64,000 nucleotides of DNA from Roseibium sediminicola (lineage in GTDB: Bacteria; Pseudomonadota; Alphaproteobacteria; Rhizobiales; Stappiaceae): the NCBI RefSeq assembly GCF_023156505.1, contig NZ_JALNMJ010000003.1:248001-312000 (forward strand). Direction: 5' to 3'. The first letter of the stretch is position 1, and each line of letters begins with the position of its first letter. Below are positions 32,110 through 42,778 of this stretch, piece after piece. Both the position numbers and the translations under genes were made by a program. The notes below the pieces were generated by a model. The model was not told where the DNA came from, did not search any database, and saw only the letters and a list, made by a program, of their open reading frames with translations.

Positions 32110-33759
32110 TCAGGACGCGTCCTGCGTGATTGAGCGGTAGACGCTGGAATGCAGGCAGTATGTGTTGCGGCCCGATTTCTTGGCCTGATACATGGCTTCG
32201 TCGGCTGTGCGCAGCAACTCGTATTCCAGGAGCGGGCCGGCTTCCTGCACGGATGCGCCGGCGCTGGCGCCCACGCATTTTTGCTGGGCGCCCTTGAAGC
32301 TCATCGGCAGGTTCACTTCCCGGATGATCTCCTCGGCAAGAGCGGTCAGGTCGTCCAGGCCTGTCCTATCGGCGGTCAGGATCAGAAATTCGTCGCCGCC
32401 CATCCGGACCAGTGTCTCGCCGTCCTGCAGCAGGGCGGACAGACGCAGCGCAACGGTCCTGATCACCAGGTCGCCGATGGAATGGCCGTCCTGGTCGTTG
32501 ATGCTCTTGAACCGGTCGAGATCGATCAAGATGGCCGAGATCTTGGTCCCGGCCTCCATGGTCGCCTCCACAGTTTCGAAAAACCGGGCCATCATGCGCC
32601 GGTTGCCGATCCCGGTGAGCGCGTCATGGAGCGCATTGTGTTCGATCTGTGCGTTGAGATCGCGCAGTGCCTCGTTGGCGACCCGCAGCTCCAGGTTTAG
32701 CGCTTCGGTCTTGGTGCGCAACTCGCGTTCATAGTCGGCCTTGCTGTTGGCGAGGCGGAACTCCAGGCGGTTCCTGAAATCGTTGCTTTGGCGTTCCGTT
32801 TCCTCCGAGACCAGTTTTTGCTGCAGCTCCACATAGGCCTTCAGATAGTTGAGTGCCGTGCGATGTTCCGCCAGGGCCTCGTGAGTCTGGGAAAGTTTCA
32901 GGTAGAAATTCCGGGTCCAGTGATTGTAGTCGGCACCGGCCGCGTTCAGGAGCCCGTTCTCAAGTTCCGCCCGGGCTTCGTCATAGCGAAGTTCTTCCAG
33001 GTAACTCAGGCCGAGAACATAATAGAGATGGCAGGCGACCCGGTGATCCTGGCTGAACTGTGCGGCCCTGAGACCCATGCGGGCGCAACGCCTGGCCTCC
33101 TTCAGCTCACCTGTTTCCACCAGGGCGGCGCCCAATACTTCATAGGCGTAAGGCAGATTGACCGCATTTCGGGTCGCCAGCGACTGCTCTAGGCAGGCCT
33201 GACCGGCTTCAACGGCCGCTTCCGCCCGGCCGTTGCGCAGTTCCGCGCGCGACAGGGTTTGCAGGATGTGGGCGCGCTCGAAGTCTCGGCCCAGCTTGTC
33301 GGCGATCGCCATGGCGTCCCGCAATTTGTTCTGCGCCTTGTCGTAGTCGTTGTAATAGGCGCACATATTCGCCAGCACTGTCAGCGGCTCAATGCCGGCC
33401 TTGCCGTGAACCGCGGGCCCCAGAACCTCAAGGCTTTCGCCGAGGATTTCGTCGGCGAGGCTCAATTCGCCCAGGCTGTAGACACAGACGGACTTGATGA
33501 CCAGCAGTTCCGACCACCCTTCAGGATCCCGGTCGGGGCTCATTTGCGAAAAAGCGTCTTCGGTCAGCTTCATCGCCGCGTCGTAATGGCCGGACCATCG
33601 TTCCAGCCAGGCGAGGTTGAATTGCAATGGCCGCGCCCCGGCCGGAGGTGTCTGTGCCTCCTCTAAAGCGCCGTAGAGCAAGCGTTTGCAAAATGCGGGA
33701 TTGCGCCACCGCAACGCCCAGCTCCGCTCTTGCAAATCCTTCAGACCGGCCTCCTTCAA
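32110..33759 (-). CDS. TPR-GGDEF diguanylate cyclase
   Basis: A roughly 549-residue cytoplasmic protein. The first 330 residues are tetratricopeptide-like helical repeats, followed by a short coiled-coil (about 340-375) and a GGDEF domain with an intact GGDEF active site at 454-458, so c-di-GMP synthesis is likely. No RxxD inhibitory site is seen five residues upstream, so product feedback may be absent. Only TTG starts fit (33759, or 33738 with AAGGAT upstream), leaving the N-terminus uncertain. It is convergent with the transglycosylase (17-base gap) and divergent from an orphan ParA-like gene. Confidence 0.88.
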   Translation of the reverse strand: MKEAGLKDLQERSWALRWRNPAFCKRLLYGALEEAQTPPAGARPLQFNLAWLERWSGHYDAAMKLTEDAFSQMSPDRDPEGWSELLVIKSVCVYSLGELSLADEILGESLEVLGPAVHGKAGIEPLTVLANMCAYYNDYDKAQNKLRDAMAIADKLGRDFERAHILQTLSRAELRNGRAEAAVEAGQACLEQSLATRNAVNLPYAYEVLGAALVETGELKEARRCARMGLRAAQFSQDHRVACHLYYVLGLSYLEELRYDEARAELENGLLNAAGADYNHWTRNFYLKLSQTHEALAEHRTALNYLKAYVELQQKLVSEETERQSNDFRNRLEFRLANSKADYERELRTKTEALNLELRVANEALRDLNAQIEHNALHDALTGIGNRRMMARFFETVEATMEAGTKISAILIDLDRFKSINDQDGHSIGDLVIRTVALRLSALLQDGETLVRMGGDEFLILTADRTGLDDLTALAEEIIREVNLPMSFKGAQQKCVGASAGASVQEAGPLLEYELLRTADEAMYQAKKSGRNTYCLHSSVYRSITQDAS

Positions 33760-33901
33760 CTGCTATGCCTAAAAAATTGCCATTGGTGATCATAGCTATT
33801 TTTTCGATTGAGCAAGGGAATTTCGTTGGGATAAGCATTAGATTTGTTGCAATGCGAAAGGTTGCGGCGCAAACTATTGGTGTTTTTCTGGAGGGATTTG
33901 G

Positions 33902-34543
33902 ATGTCTGGACGGATTTTGACTGTTGCACAGCAAAAAGGCGGGTCCGGCAAGACGACATTGGCGGTCCACCTCGCGGTTGCATTGGCAGCCCAGTCCGGG
34001 GAACCGGTCGCCATTCTCGATGTCGACCCGCAAGGGTCCCTCGGCACCTGGTATGAGGCCCGCGAGGACCGGCTCGGTGAAGACGGCACCGGCCTGGAAT
34101 TTCGCACGGCGTCGGGCTGGGGCGCGCGCCGGGAGGCCAGATCGCTGGCCCGGTCCCACGGATATGTCATCGTGGACACGCCTCCCAAGACGGATGTCGA
34201 CGCCAAGCCTGCCATTGACGCAGCCGACTTTGTGATTGTTCCAGTTCAGCCGACGCCAGTCGATTTGTGGGCGACGTCGCAAACCTTCGAAATGGCCGCC
34301 CGGGAAGACACGCCCGCGCTCCTGGTGCTCAACCGGGTGCCGCCGCGGGCATCCCTCACGGCGGCAATGGCCGAGGCGATCACTGAATCAGGTTACGATG
34401 CGCTGGCAGCCCGTCTCGGTAACCGGACGCTGTTTGCGTCGGCGATGGGGCAGGGCGCCGCGGTGACCGAAGCCGCCCCCTCAAGCAAGGCAGCCCTGGA
34501 AGTTGCTTCCCTGATCGATGAACTGATCGGCCGGATCGGATAG
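33902..34543 (+). CDS. Orphan ParA/MinD-type ATPase
   Basis: A 213-residue deviant Walker ATPase. The P-loop is KGGSGKTT (within [16 protein letters not shown]), the A' motif is [11 protein letters not shown], and Walker B is [11 protein letters not shown]. It is short, lacking the HTH extension of plasmid ParA and a neighbouring parB, which places it with orphan positioning ATPases that organise protein cargo or polar complexes. GGAGGG at 33891-33896 serves the ATG. It diverges from the diguanylate cyclase gene. The cargo is unknown. Confidence 0.9.
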   Translation: MSGRILTVAQQKGGSGKTTLAVHLAVALAAQSGEPVAILDVDPQGSLGTWYEAREDRLGEDGTGLEFRTASGWGARREARSLARSHGYVIVDTPPKTDVDAKPAIDAADFVIVPVQPTPVDLWATSQTFEMAAREDTPALLVLNRVPPRASLTAAMAEAITESGYDALAARLGNRTLFASAMGQGAAVTEAAPSSKAALEVASLIDELIGRIG

Positions 34544-34699
34544 CCCGCTCCGGAGCCTGTTTTAGCCAAATGACGCCAAATGAGCGCGACAGGCTCTCGC
34601 CGTTGCGTCAGCAGAGACGCGATTGAGACACTTTTTGCCTTGTCCTTGTCACGATCCGGTGCCTTGATAGGGAAAATTCCCAGCCCCGGAGGACTGGCC

Positions 34700-37600
34700 A
34701 TGTCCGTTTATTCGATTGTTTTCAAACATGTTCACCAGACGCTTGGCGCGATGGCCAAGCCGCTCGCAAGACCCCTTCAAATTGCCGTTGTCGGCGCCGG
34801 AGCGGTTGGGCTGCTGGCCTTGCCCGCCGCCGCGCAGGACAAGCGCATTGTCACCATTGATGACGCGGATTATTTCGGGGCCGACTATCGCACGGTAAAG
34901 GATGTCGATCTGGACGCCTGCAAATCCGCCTGTCTCGATGACAAGCAGTGCCGGGCCTTCACTTTCAACACCTCCGCGGGCTGGTGTTTTCTGAAATCCG
35001 ATTTCGGGGAATTGCAGAGTTTCGTCGGAGCCGTTGCCGGACGCGTCGTCGAGGTTCAGGCACCGCGGGCGGACCTGAGCGCCGACCGGAAAGCCGAACT
35101 CCTCTTCGTGCCGTTGTCGCAGCTGGAAAGCGCGGAAACCTATTCGCAAAGCATCGCCAATTCCGTCAGTGCCGCCGGGCAGACCGCGGCGCAGCTCCGC
35201 CAGAGCGGGCTCGTGGCTCTGAGCCAGCGGCAGGGAACCTTCGCAGAAGCGGATTTCCTGCAGGTGATCAAGCTGGACCCGGGCGACTACAAGGCCTGGA
35301 CTCATCTTGCAACGGCGCTCTTGATGCAGGATCCGGACGATTGGGAGGCCAAGCAGACCAAGCGCAAGAACGCGATTTCCGCATCGATCAACGCCTATTT
35401 GAGATCCGTCGGCGAAGAGGAGCAGGCGCTTGCGCTCGAACTGCTCGCCCGGTCCCTGGTCGTCCGCAGTGAATACAAGACGGCGATCAAGGCCTATCGC
35501 GCCTCCCTGGCCTTGCAAGAAAACAGCAGCATCCGCTATCGCTACAACGAACTGATTGCCGAACACGGTTTCCGCATTGTCGATCACCAGGTCGACAGCG
35601 ACAGCGCGTCACCGCGCGTCTGCCTGGTGTTCTCGCAGAAATTGCCGGTCGGTGAGGACATGAGCCCCTATGTCTCCGTCGACGGCGAGGGCACATTCGC
35701 GATCGAATCGGAAGAGAACCAGATCTGTGCCGACGGCCTGAAACATGGTGCGCGCTACCGGATCACCGCCCGCAGCGGCCTGCCGGCGGGCGATGGTGAA
35801 AAGATCGAAAAAAACGCGGAACTGTCCGTTTACGTCAAGGACCGCTCGCCGTCGGTGAATTTCCTCAGCCGGTCTTATGTCCTGCCTTCGGGCGGCAACC
35901 CGACCATCCCGATCGTGTCGGTCAACACCAATGAGGTCGAAGCCACGATCTACCGTGTCGGCAACCGCTCGGTCGCCGATATCCTCAGGGACAACCGGTT
36001 CCTGCGTCAGCTGGACAGTTATCAGGCCGACCAGATCGAGGACGAGCTCGGTGAAAAGGTCTGGTCGGGCATTGTCGAGACCGGCAACGAGCTCAACCAG
36101 GACATGGTCACGGCGATGCCCGTGTCGGAGACCGGCATCGAATTGAAACCGGGTGTCTACGCCATGACCGCCCGGTCCAAGCTGGATCAGCAGAACCGCT
36201 GGGGCGCACTGGCAACTCAGTGGTTCCTTGTGTCGGATCTCGGTGTGACGGCGCTGACCGGAGACACCGGCATTGCCGCGAATATCCGTTCGCTCTCCTC
36301 GGCGGAAGCGCTGGAAGGCGTGAACGTGCGCCTGCTGGCGGTCAACAACGAAATCCTCGGCGAGACAGTCACCAACGCGGACGGCTTTGCCGAATTTGCT
36401 GCAGGCCTCACCCGAGGCCGCGGCGGGCGTGCGCCCGGCGTCCTGGTGGCTGAAACGCAGGCCGGGGATTATTCCTTCCTCGACCTGCGCAAACCCGCAT
36501 TTGACCTTTCAGACCGCGGTGTCGAGGGCCGTCCCGCGCCCGGGCCGCTCGATGTCTTCGCCTGGACGGACCGGGGCATCTACAAGGCCGGCGAAACCGT
36601 TTATGCCCAGGCCTTGCTGCGCAACGGCGCGGCGGTCGCCCAGGAGGACTTTCCGCTCACCTTCATCTTCACGCGGCCGGATGGCGTCGAGCACGCGCGC
36701 TTTACCGTCAATGACGGCGGTCTTGGCGGTCACCTGCAGGACCTGACCCTGGCATCGTCCGCCCAGCAGGGCATCTGGGCCTGGCGCGTGTTTGCCGATC
36801 CGAAGGGACGGGCCCTGTCGGAGCAGACCTTCCTGGTGGAGGACTACCAGCCGGAGCGGGTCGATTTCGATCTGGAAACCGATGCGGCCGCCTTCAGCCG
36901 GACGGCACCGACCGAAGTGACGCTCGAGGCGAAGTTCCTCTACGGGTCGCCCGCAAGCGGTCAGACATTGGAGGGAGACGTCATTGTCCGGCCCGTGCGC
37001 ACGCTCAAGGCCTATCCGGGCTACCAGTTCGGCGTGCCGGACGCGGATGCCTATTCAGAGCGCGGCTCGATTTCCTCGGGCCTGAAGACCGGCGACGACG
37101 GCAAACTGACCTTTGAGGTCTTCATGCCCGGACTGCCCGAAACGAGCATGCTTTACGATGCCTCGCTGATCACCCGCCTGGTCGAAGCCGGCGGCCGTTA
37201 TGTGGAACGCGATCTTGATTTGCCCGTGGCACAGGACAGCGCCCGCATTGGCATCAAGCCGGCCTTCGACGGCGGTGTCGACGAAGGCGGACCGGCGGAT
37301 TTCTCCGTGATTGTCGTTGGAACGGATGGTAAGGAGCTCGACGCGTCGGATCTTCACTGGACGCTTTCCAAGGTTGACCGCCGCTATCAGTGGTACCGCT
37401 ATGACGGCCGCTGGTCCTATGAACCGATCACGACGACCCGCCGGGTCGACAGCGGTGATTTCGATGTCACCGCCGGCCAGCCGGCGCGGCTGTCGCTTCC
37501 GGTGGACTGGGGTCAGTACCGGCTGGAGGTCGCCGGTAGCGGCACCCTGCAGACGACGACACAGGTCACCTTCAACGCCGGCTGGTACACGGCCGACGCC

Positions 37601-40240
37601 ACCTCGGACACACCCGACTATCTGGATGTCGGTCTCGACCGGACCAGCTATCGGCCCGGGGATGTCGCCAAATTGCGCCTGAAGCCGCAAATGGCGGGCA
37701 TTGCCGTGATCAATGTGGTCTCCGGCGGTCTCCTGGCCAGCCAGACCGTTGAGGTCAGCGGCGAGGAAACCGAGGTCGAGATCCCGGTCAGCGACGATTG
37801 GGGCGCCGGTGCCTATATCACCGCCAGCCTCTACCGGCCGATGGACCTGGACCAGAAACGCATGCCGTCGCGGGCCATGGGACTCTCCTGGCTGCAAGTG
37901 GATCCTGGCAAGCGGGCGCTCGATATCGAGCTTTCCACGCCCGATCACATGCTTCCGGAATCCACGCTCGAGGTACCGGTCAAACTGGCCGGCCTTGAAG
38001 CGGGAGACACAGCCTATCTCACCGTTGCGGCGGTGGATGTCGGTATTCTCAATCTGACCAATTACCAGACGCCCGATCCGGACAGCTGGTATTTCGGCCA
38101 GCGCCGTCTCGGCACGGATTTCCGCGATCTCTATGGACAGCTGATCGACCGCACCGCCGGAACCCTTGGACGCGTACGGTCCGGAGGTGATGCCGCGGGC
38201 ATGCGCCTGGATGCGCCGCCGCCGGACGAAGAGCCGGTGGCGCTGTTCTCCGGTCTGGTGGCCTTCGATGAGAATGGCGAAGCAACGGTCTCCTTCGATA
38301 TTCCGGCCTTCAATGGCGCCATCAAGCTGATGGCGGTTGCCTGGACCAAGGACGGTGTCGGCCATGCCGATCGGGAAGTGCAAGTGCGCTCGCCCGTGGT
38401 GATGACCGCCAGCGCGCCCGCCTTCCTGGCGCCTGGCGACCAGTCGCGGCTGGCCCTGGAAATCGACAATGTCGATGGCGCCCCGGGAACGTACCAGCTT
38501 GAGCTCTCCGTCGCCGAAGGCCTGAGCCTGGATGGCAGCGCCTCGTTCACGCGCTCGCTTGAGCTGGGCTCTGGTCAGAAGGAACTTGTCCTGACCAGCG
38601 TCACGGCGGGTGACAGCCTGACCGACGCGGAGGTCGTCGCCTCCCTGACGGGGCCGGATGGGGCGACCTATGTCAAACGCTTCGGCCTCGACGTCGAAGA
38701 CACCCAGCCCGAGGTGGTGCGCCGGTCCGTGTTCACGCTGGCCAAGGGCGATACCCTGAGCCTGACCGCCGACAGTTTCGACGGTCTGCGTGCGGACACC
38801 GTCGATATCACGCTGACGGCGGGCGGCGCGGCGAGCATCGACGTTGCCGGCCTGCTGGCCGCCCTCGACCGCTATCCCTATGGCTGCACCGAGCAGACCA
38901 CCAGCCGCGCTTTGCCGTTGCTCTATTTGAGTGAAGTGGCGGAAGCCGCGGGTCTCGGTGGCGATAGCGCCATCCGCGAGCGGGTGGTCAAGGCGATCGC
39001 CCGGGTTCTGTCGAACCAGTCGTCCTCGGGCGATTTCGGGCTCTGGTCCAGTTATGGCGACGGCGATACCTGGCTCGACGCCTATGTCTCCGATTTCCTG
39101 ACCCGGGCGCGGGAGCAGGGCTATGAGGTGCCGGAGCTTGCGTTCACGACGGCGCTGGACAATCTGGAAAACCGGCTCGCCTATGCCTCCGACTTCCAGG
39201 ATGGCGGGGAGGGCGTCGCCTATGCACTCTATGTGCTCGCCCGCAACGGCCGGGCGTCCATGGGCGACCTGCGTTATTATCTGGACGCCAAGCTGCAGCA
39301 TTTCGCAACACCGATGGCAAAGGCGCAAGTTGCGGCAGGTCTTGCCCTTTACGGAGAACAGGACCGGGCAGAGACCGGCTTCCAGGCGGCCTTGGCCGCA
39401 TTGCCGGCCGATACCACCAGTACCTATCGGAGCGACTATGGCTCCAAGCTGCGCGACAGTGCGGCGGTCACCGACTATGTGGTGTCTGCATCCATGGGAG
39501 ATAAGCTCAAGCAGGATGCCATTGACCGGTTGAAGACCGCACAGACCAGAGCGGCGGGCCAGTCGACGCAGGATATGGCCTGGTTGCTGCTGGCGGCCCA
39601 TACCTTGAATGAATCGGCTGCCGAAGCGCGGCTTTCCGTGCGCGGCGAGGAAACGCCCGGCCGTCTGGCCTGGTCGCTCGAAGGTAGCGAAGTCAGCCAG
39701 TTCCCTGCGGAGATCGCCAACAATGGCGATGCGGCGACCGAGCTTCTGGTCGCGGTTGCCGGACAGCCGCTGGTGCCCGAGCCCGCGGGCGGCAAGGACT
39801 ATTCGGTCGAGCGGACCGTCTATGATCTTGACGGCAATCCCGTCGATCCGACGGCCGTACCCGTCAACACAAGGCTTGCGGTGGTGGTGACGGTGCGGGC
39901 GCTCAGCGACCAGCCAGGCCGCCTGATGGTGGTCGACCGGTTGCCGGCCGGCCTTGTGATCGACAATCCGCGTCTTGTCCGGTCTGGCGATCTGGGCGGC
40001 CTGTCCTTCCTGGACACCGTCGACCAGCCCGAACATGCGGCTTTCTACAAGGACCGCTTCGAGGTCGCCGTCAATCAGACCCGCTGGAGCAGCCGGGAGC
40101 TGACCTTCGCCTATCTGGCCCGGGCCGCCACACCTGGCAACTACACCCATCCGCCGGCGTCGGTCGAGGACATGTACCGTCCGGACCGCCGCGCGATCAC
40201 CGCGACCGGCCGGTTTGTGGTGCTCGGTCCGACCCGATAA
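34700..40240 (+). CDS. Alpha-2-macroglobulin-like protein with PAN/Apple domain
   Basis: A 1846-residue exported protein. The N-terminal membrane/signal stretch (about 25-46) is followed by a PAN/Apple-like domain (about 50-115) with six cysteine-type landmarks (DACKSACLDDKQCRAF, GWCFLKS), TPR-like helices (180-270), many macroglobulin domains, and the thioester motif YGCTEQT with Cys1396. The motif identifies a thioester-bearing bacterial A2M that traps proteases entering the periplasm. The ATG at 34700 follows GGAGGA. pbpC lies 18 bases downstream, the usual partner that repairs peptidoglycan, so the pair probably defends the envelope against protease attack. Confidence 0.93.
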   Translation: MSVYSIVFKHVHQTLGAMAKPLARPLQIAVVGAGAVGLLALPAAAQDKRIVTIDDADYFGADYRTVKDVDLDACKSACLDDKQCRAFTFNTSAGWCFLKSDFGELQSFVGAVAGRVVEVQAPRADLSADRKAELLFVPLSQLESAETYSQSIANSVSAAGQTAAQLRQSGLVALSQRQGTFAEADFLQVIKLDPGDYKAWTHLATALLMQDPDDWEAKQTKRKNAISASINAYLRSVGEEEQALALELLARSLVVRSEYKTAIKAYRASLALQENSSIRYRYNELIAEHGFRIVDHQVDSDSASPRVCLVFSQKLPVGEDMSPYVSVDGEGTFAIESEENQICADGLKHGARYRITARSGLPAGDGEKIEKNAELSVYVKDRSPSVNFLSRSYVLPSGGNPTIPIVSVNTNEVEATIYRVGNRSVADILRDNRFLRQLDSYQADQIEDELGEKVWSGIVETGNELNQDMVTAMPVSETGIELKPGVYAMTARSKLDQQNRWGALATQWFLVSDLGVTALTGDTGIAANIRSLSSAEALEGVNVRLLAVNNEILGETVTNADGFAEFAAGLTRGRGGRAPGVLVAETQAGDYSFLDLRKPAFDLSDRGVEGRPAPGPLDVFAWTDRGIYKAGETVYAQALLRNGAAVAQEDFPLTFIFTRPDGVEHARFTVNDGGLGGHLQDLTLASSAQQGIWAWRVFADPKGRALSEQTFLVEDYQPERVDFDLETDAAAFSRTAPTEVTLEAKFLYGSPASGQTLEGDVIVRPVRTLKAYPGYQFGVPDADAYSERGSISSGLKTGDDGKLTFEVFMPGLPETSMLYDASLITRLVEAGGRYVERDLDLPVAQDSARIGIKPAFDGGVDEGGPADFSVIVVGTDGKELDASDLHWTLSKVDRRYQWYRYDGRWSYEPITTTRRVDSGDFDVTAGQPARLSLPVDWGQYRLEVAGSGTLQTTTQVTFNAGWYTADATSDTPDYLDVGLDRTSYRPGDVAKLRLKPQMAGIAVINVVSGGLLASQTVEVSGEETEVEIPVSDDWGAGAYITASLYRPMDLDQKRMPSRAMGLSWLQVDPGKRALDIELSTPDHMLPESTLEVPVKLAGLEAGDTAYLTVAAVDVGILNLTNYQTPDPDSWYFGQRRLGTDFRDLYGQLIDRTAGTLGRVRSGGDAAGMRLDAPPPDEEPVALFSGLVAFDENGEATVSFDIPAFNGAIKLMAVAWTKDGVGHADREVQVRSPVVMTASAPAFLAPGDQSRLALEIDNVDGAPGTYQLELSVAEGLSLDGSASFTRSLELGSGQKELVLTSVTAGDSLTDAEVVASLTGPDGATYVKRFGLDVEDTQPEVVRRSVFTLAKGDTLSLTADSFDGLRADTVDITLTAGGAASIDVAGLLAALDRYPYGCTEQTTSRALPLLYLSEVAEAAGLGGDSAIRERVVKAIARVLSNQSSSGDFGLWSSYGDGDTWLDAYVSDFLTRAREQGYEVPELAFTTALDNLENRLAYASDFQDGGEGVAYALYVLARNGRASMGDLRYYLDAKLQHFATPMAKAQVAAGLALYGEQDRAETGFQAALAALPADTTSTYRSDYGSKLRDSAAVTDYVVSASMGDKLKQDAIDRLKTAQTRAAGQSTQDMAWLLLAAHTLNESAAEARLSVRGEETPGRLAWSLEGSEVSQFPAEIANNGDAATELLVAVAGQPLVPEPAGGKDYSVERTVYDLDGNPVDPTAVPVNTRLAVVVTVRALSDQPGRLMVVDRLPAGLVIDNPRLVRSGDLGGLSFLDTVDQPEHAAFYKDRFEVAVNQTRWSSRELTFAYLARAATPGNYTHPPASVEDMYRPDRRAITATGRFVVLGPTR

Positions 40241-40258
40241 GACGGCAGGGACCTCAGG

Positions 40259-42373
40259 ATGCCGGTCCGGTGGCAAGACACTTGGGAAACAGCCCGGCGG
40301 TGGGGCGCCGCCGCCGGGCTGGCCTTTGCGACGGCCGGCTTCTGTGCTCAGCTCAAGGTCAGCCATGACTATCATGGGCTGGCACCGGTCCCGCAGGTCG
40401 GCGACCTGACACTGTCCACCGTTGTGCTTGATCGCGACGACAGGCTGTTGCGTGCCTTTACCAGCGCGGATGACAAATGGCGTCTTCCGGTTGAGCTCGA
40501 CGCGATAGATCCGCTGTATTTCCAGATGCTGCTCGCCTTCGAAGACAAGCGTTTTTACGACCATGGCGGCATCGACCCGGTCGCGATCGCGCGCTCGGGC
40601 CTGCAAAGCCTGCGGCATGGCCGGATCGTCTCCGGCGGCTCGACCTTGACCATGCAGGTGGCGCGGCTGCTCGACGAACGGCCGACGAAATCGCTGAAGC
40701 GCAAGTATGAGCAGGTCCTGCGGGCGATTCAGTTGGAGCACACCCGCTCCAAAGCCGACATTTTGAGGCTTTATGCCTTGCGCGCGCCGTTCGGCGGTAA
40801 CCTGGAGGGCATACGGGCGGCGAGCCTGACCTGGTTCGGCAAGGAACCCGGCCGTTTGACACCGGCCGAGGCCGCCCTTCTGGTGGCTTTGCCGCAAAGT
40901 CCGGAAGCCCGGCGGCCGGACCGGTTTCCAAGACAGGCCAAGATCGCCCGCGACCGGGTGCTCACCATTGCTGCCAAGGCCGGAGTACTGTCTACGGATG
41001 CCGCCATGTCGGCAATGGCTGAACCGATCCGGGCACGGCGTCATGCGATGCCCCTGCTGGCGCCGCACGAAAGCCGGCGGGCGCATTTGCGGGACCCCGG
41101 CAAACATATTCAGAAGCTGACCATCGACCGGGACCTGCAGGCCGCGCTCGAATCGCTGGCGCGCCGCAAGGCTGCTGTTTTGCCGCGGCCCGTCTCGCTC
41201 GCGATTCTTGTGGCGGACCATCAGACCGGTGAGATCCTGGCCAGCGTCGGGTCGCCTGACTTGCTGGATACGGCCCGGGAAGGTCATGTCGACATGACGC
41301 GCGCGATCCGCTCGCCCGGATCAACACTCAAGCCCTTCATCTACGGGCTGGCGTTTGAAGAAGGCATCGGTCTGCCGGACAGTTTCATCGTCGACCGGGC
41401 GACAGATATTGCCGGTTATCAACCGACCAATTTCGATCGGTCCTATCAGGGGACCGTAACCCTGCGCGAAGCGCTGCAACTGTCGCTCAACACGCCGGCG
41501 GTCAAACTGCTGGAAGCCGTCGGACCCGCACGGCTGATCGCGCGACTCAGGCGCGCCGGTGTTCAGCCTACCCTTGAAAAGGGAATCGCACCGGGCCTCG
41601 CGATCAGCCTTGGCGGGCTCGGATTGTCCTTGAAGGACCTGACACAGGTCTATGCCGCCCTGGCGCGGGAGGGAGAGCCGGTGACGCTGACAGTGTGCCG
41701 TGCTGACTGCAGTGGCGCTGGCGCCAACGGCGCACTTCCTGTTCTGAGCCGAAAAGCCGCCTGGATGGTCAGTGACATTCTACAAGGACTGCCGCAGCTT
41801 CGCAGCGCCGAAGCCTTCCACATCGCCTATAAGACAGGCACCGCCTACGGCTACCGGGACGCTTGGGCCATCGGCTTCGACGGCCGGCATGTGGTTGCTG
41901 TCTGGTCCGGGCGCGCGGATGGGACACCGGTCCCGGGGCAGACGGGGGCTTCGGCTGCCGTGCCGATCCTGTTTGAGGTTTTTCAGTCGCTGGGGCCCGC
42001 GCTGACACCATTGCCGGCAGCAGCACCGGAACTCCTTGGCGTCTTGAGCCGGGACGTTCCGGCTCCATTGAGATTCGCCCGGCTGCCAGAACGCCGCAGT
42101 GCCACGCCGGCAACGCATCGTTTGCATATTTCCTATCCGCCCGACGGCGCGGAACTCGAACTCGGTGCCTCGGCGCAAAGCGGTACACAGCCGCTGGTGG
42201 TGAAGTTCAAGGGCGGCGTCGGTCCGTTTTCCTTTCTCGTCAATGGCAAGCCTCTTGGCCTAAAGCAGGCCGACAGGCAGCTTGTCTGGCAGCCGGACGC
42301 GACAGGCTTCGCCGACGTCACGGTTCTGGATGCCAAGGGCGACAGCGCCGGCATAACCGTGCTGTTGCGCTGA
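40259..42373 (+). CDS. pbpC: Penicillin-binding protein 1C
   Basis: A 704-residue bifunctional peptidoglycan synthase. After a membrane anchor (about 17-31) comes the GT51 glycosyltransferase domain with Glu95 in FEDKRFYDHGG and GGSTLTMQ. The transpeptidase domain has the active-site serine 355 in SPGSTLKPF, SLN in LQLSLNTPAV, and KTGTA. The C-terminal domain (about 620-700) is the PBP1C-specific beta-sandwich. It is co-transcribed with the alpha-2-macroglobulin gene just upstream, a conserved arrangement. The start is 18 bases after that stop, with CAGGGA close by. Confidence 0.94.
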   Translation: MPVRWQDTWETARRWGAAAGLAFATAGFCAQLKVSHDYHGLAPVPQVGDLTLSTVVLDRDDRLLRAFTSADDKWRLPVELDAIDPLYFQMLLAFEDKRFYDHGGIDPVAIARSGLQSLRHGRIVSGGSTLTMQVARLLDERPTKSLKRKYEQVLRAIQLEHTRSKADILRLYALRAPFGGNLEGIRAASLTWFGKEPGRLTPAEAALLVALPQSPEARRPDRFPRQAKIARDRVLTIAAKAGVLSTDAAMSAMAEPIRARRHAMPLLAPHESRRAHLRDPGKHIQKLTIDRDLQAALESLARRKAAVLPRPVSLAILVADHQTGEILASVGSPDLLDTAREGHVDMTRAIRSPGSTLKPFIYGLAFEEGIGLPDSFIVDRATDIAGYQPTNFDRSYQGTVTLREALQLSLNTPAVKLLEAVGPARLIARLRRAGVQPTLEKGIAPGLAISLGGLGLSLKDLTQVYAALAREGEPVTLTVCRADCSGAGANGALPVLSRKAAWMVSDILQGLPQLRSAEAFHIAYKTGTAYGYRDAWAIGFDGRHVVAVWSGRADGTPVPGQTGASAAVPILFEVFQSLGPALTPLPAAAPELLGVLSRDVPAPLRFARLPERRSATPATHRLHISYPPDGAELELGASAQSGTQPLVVKFKGGVGPFSFLVNGKPLGLKQADRQLVWQPDATGFADVTVLDAKGDSAGITVLLR

Positions 42374-42761
42374 CTGATTGCTCCAGACCGGAATACGCTG
42401 AAGCGATTGCCCTGATTTGCGAATCTTCGACTTGGATTTCGCGGCTCTAATCCCCAAATCACCTGACGACCCTTCTGGGCGCGATGCGCAGGCCAGTGGA
42501 GCGGACAAATTGCGGGTTCTCGAACCTGACTTAAGGGAAAGTTCGCCGGGAAACAGTAAAATTCGACGAAAACTGTTTCAAATTGACTCCCTAAAGCCTC
42601 TAAGTAAAACCATAGAGAAAGTGACCTATAGTAGCTGCAATTTCTGCGTGTGGATTAAAGGTTTTGACTTTTTCTTCTTGATGACTTTTCTTTAAAAGAA
42701 ATGCTATCACATTAGGTCAGTTTTAGTAAGAAAAAGTATCGTGCTGCAGCATTGTGCAGTT

Positions 42762-42778
42762 TGATTAAGTATTAATCA
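42762..42778. promoter_or_regulatory. Perfect palindrome TGATTAA-GTA-TTAATCA
   Basis: Seven-base perfect arms with a three-base spacer lie in the AT-rich region 270 bases upstream of the porin 1 start. Suited to a homodimeric regulator; the protein is unknown. Confidence 0.45.

Noticed and set aside
37055-41287. A 1410-codon open frame on the minus strand
   Set aside because: It lies antisense to the alpha-2-macroglobulin and pbpC genes, which have clear domains. GC-rich codon use opens the opposite strand, and the translation is low-complexity Arg/Gly/Gln-rich.
42417-42695. A 92-codon frame upstream of porin 1
   Set aside because: No ribosome binding site, no domain, and the AT-rich 3' part fits a promoter region better.
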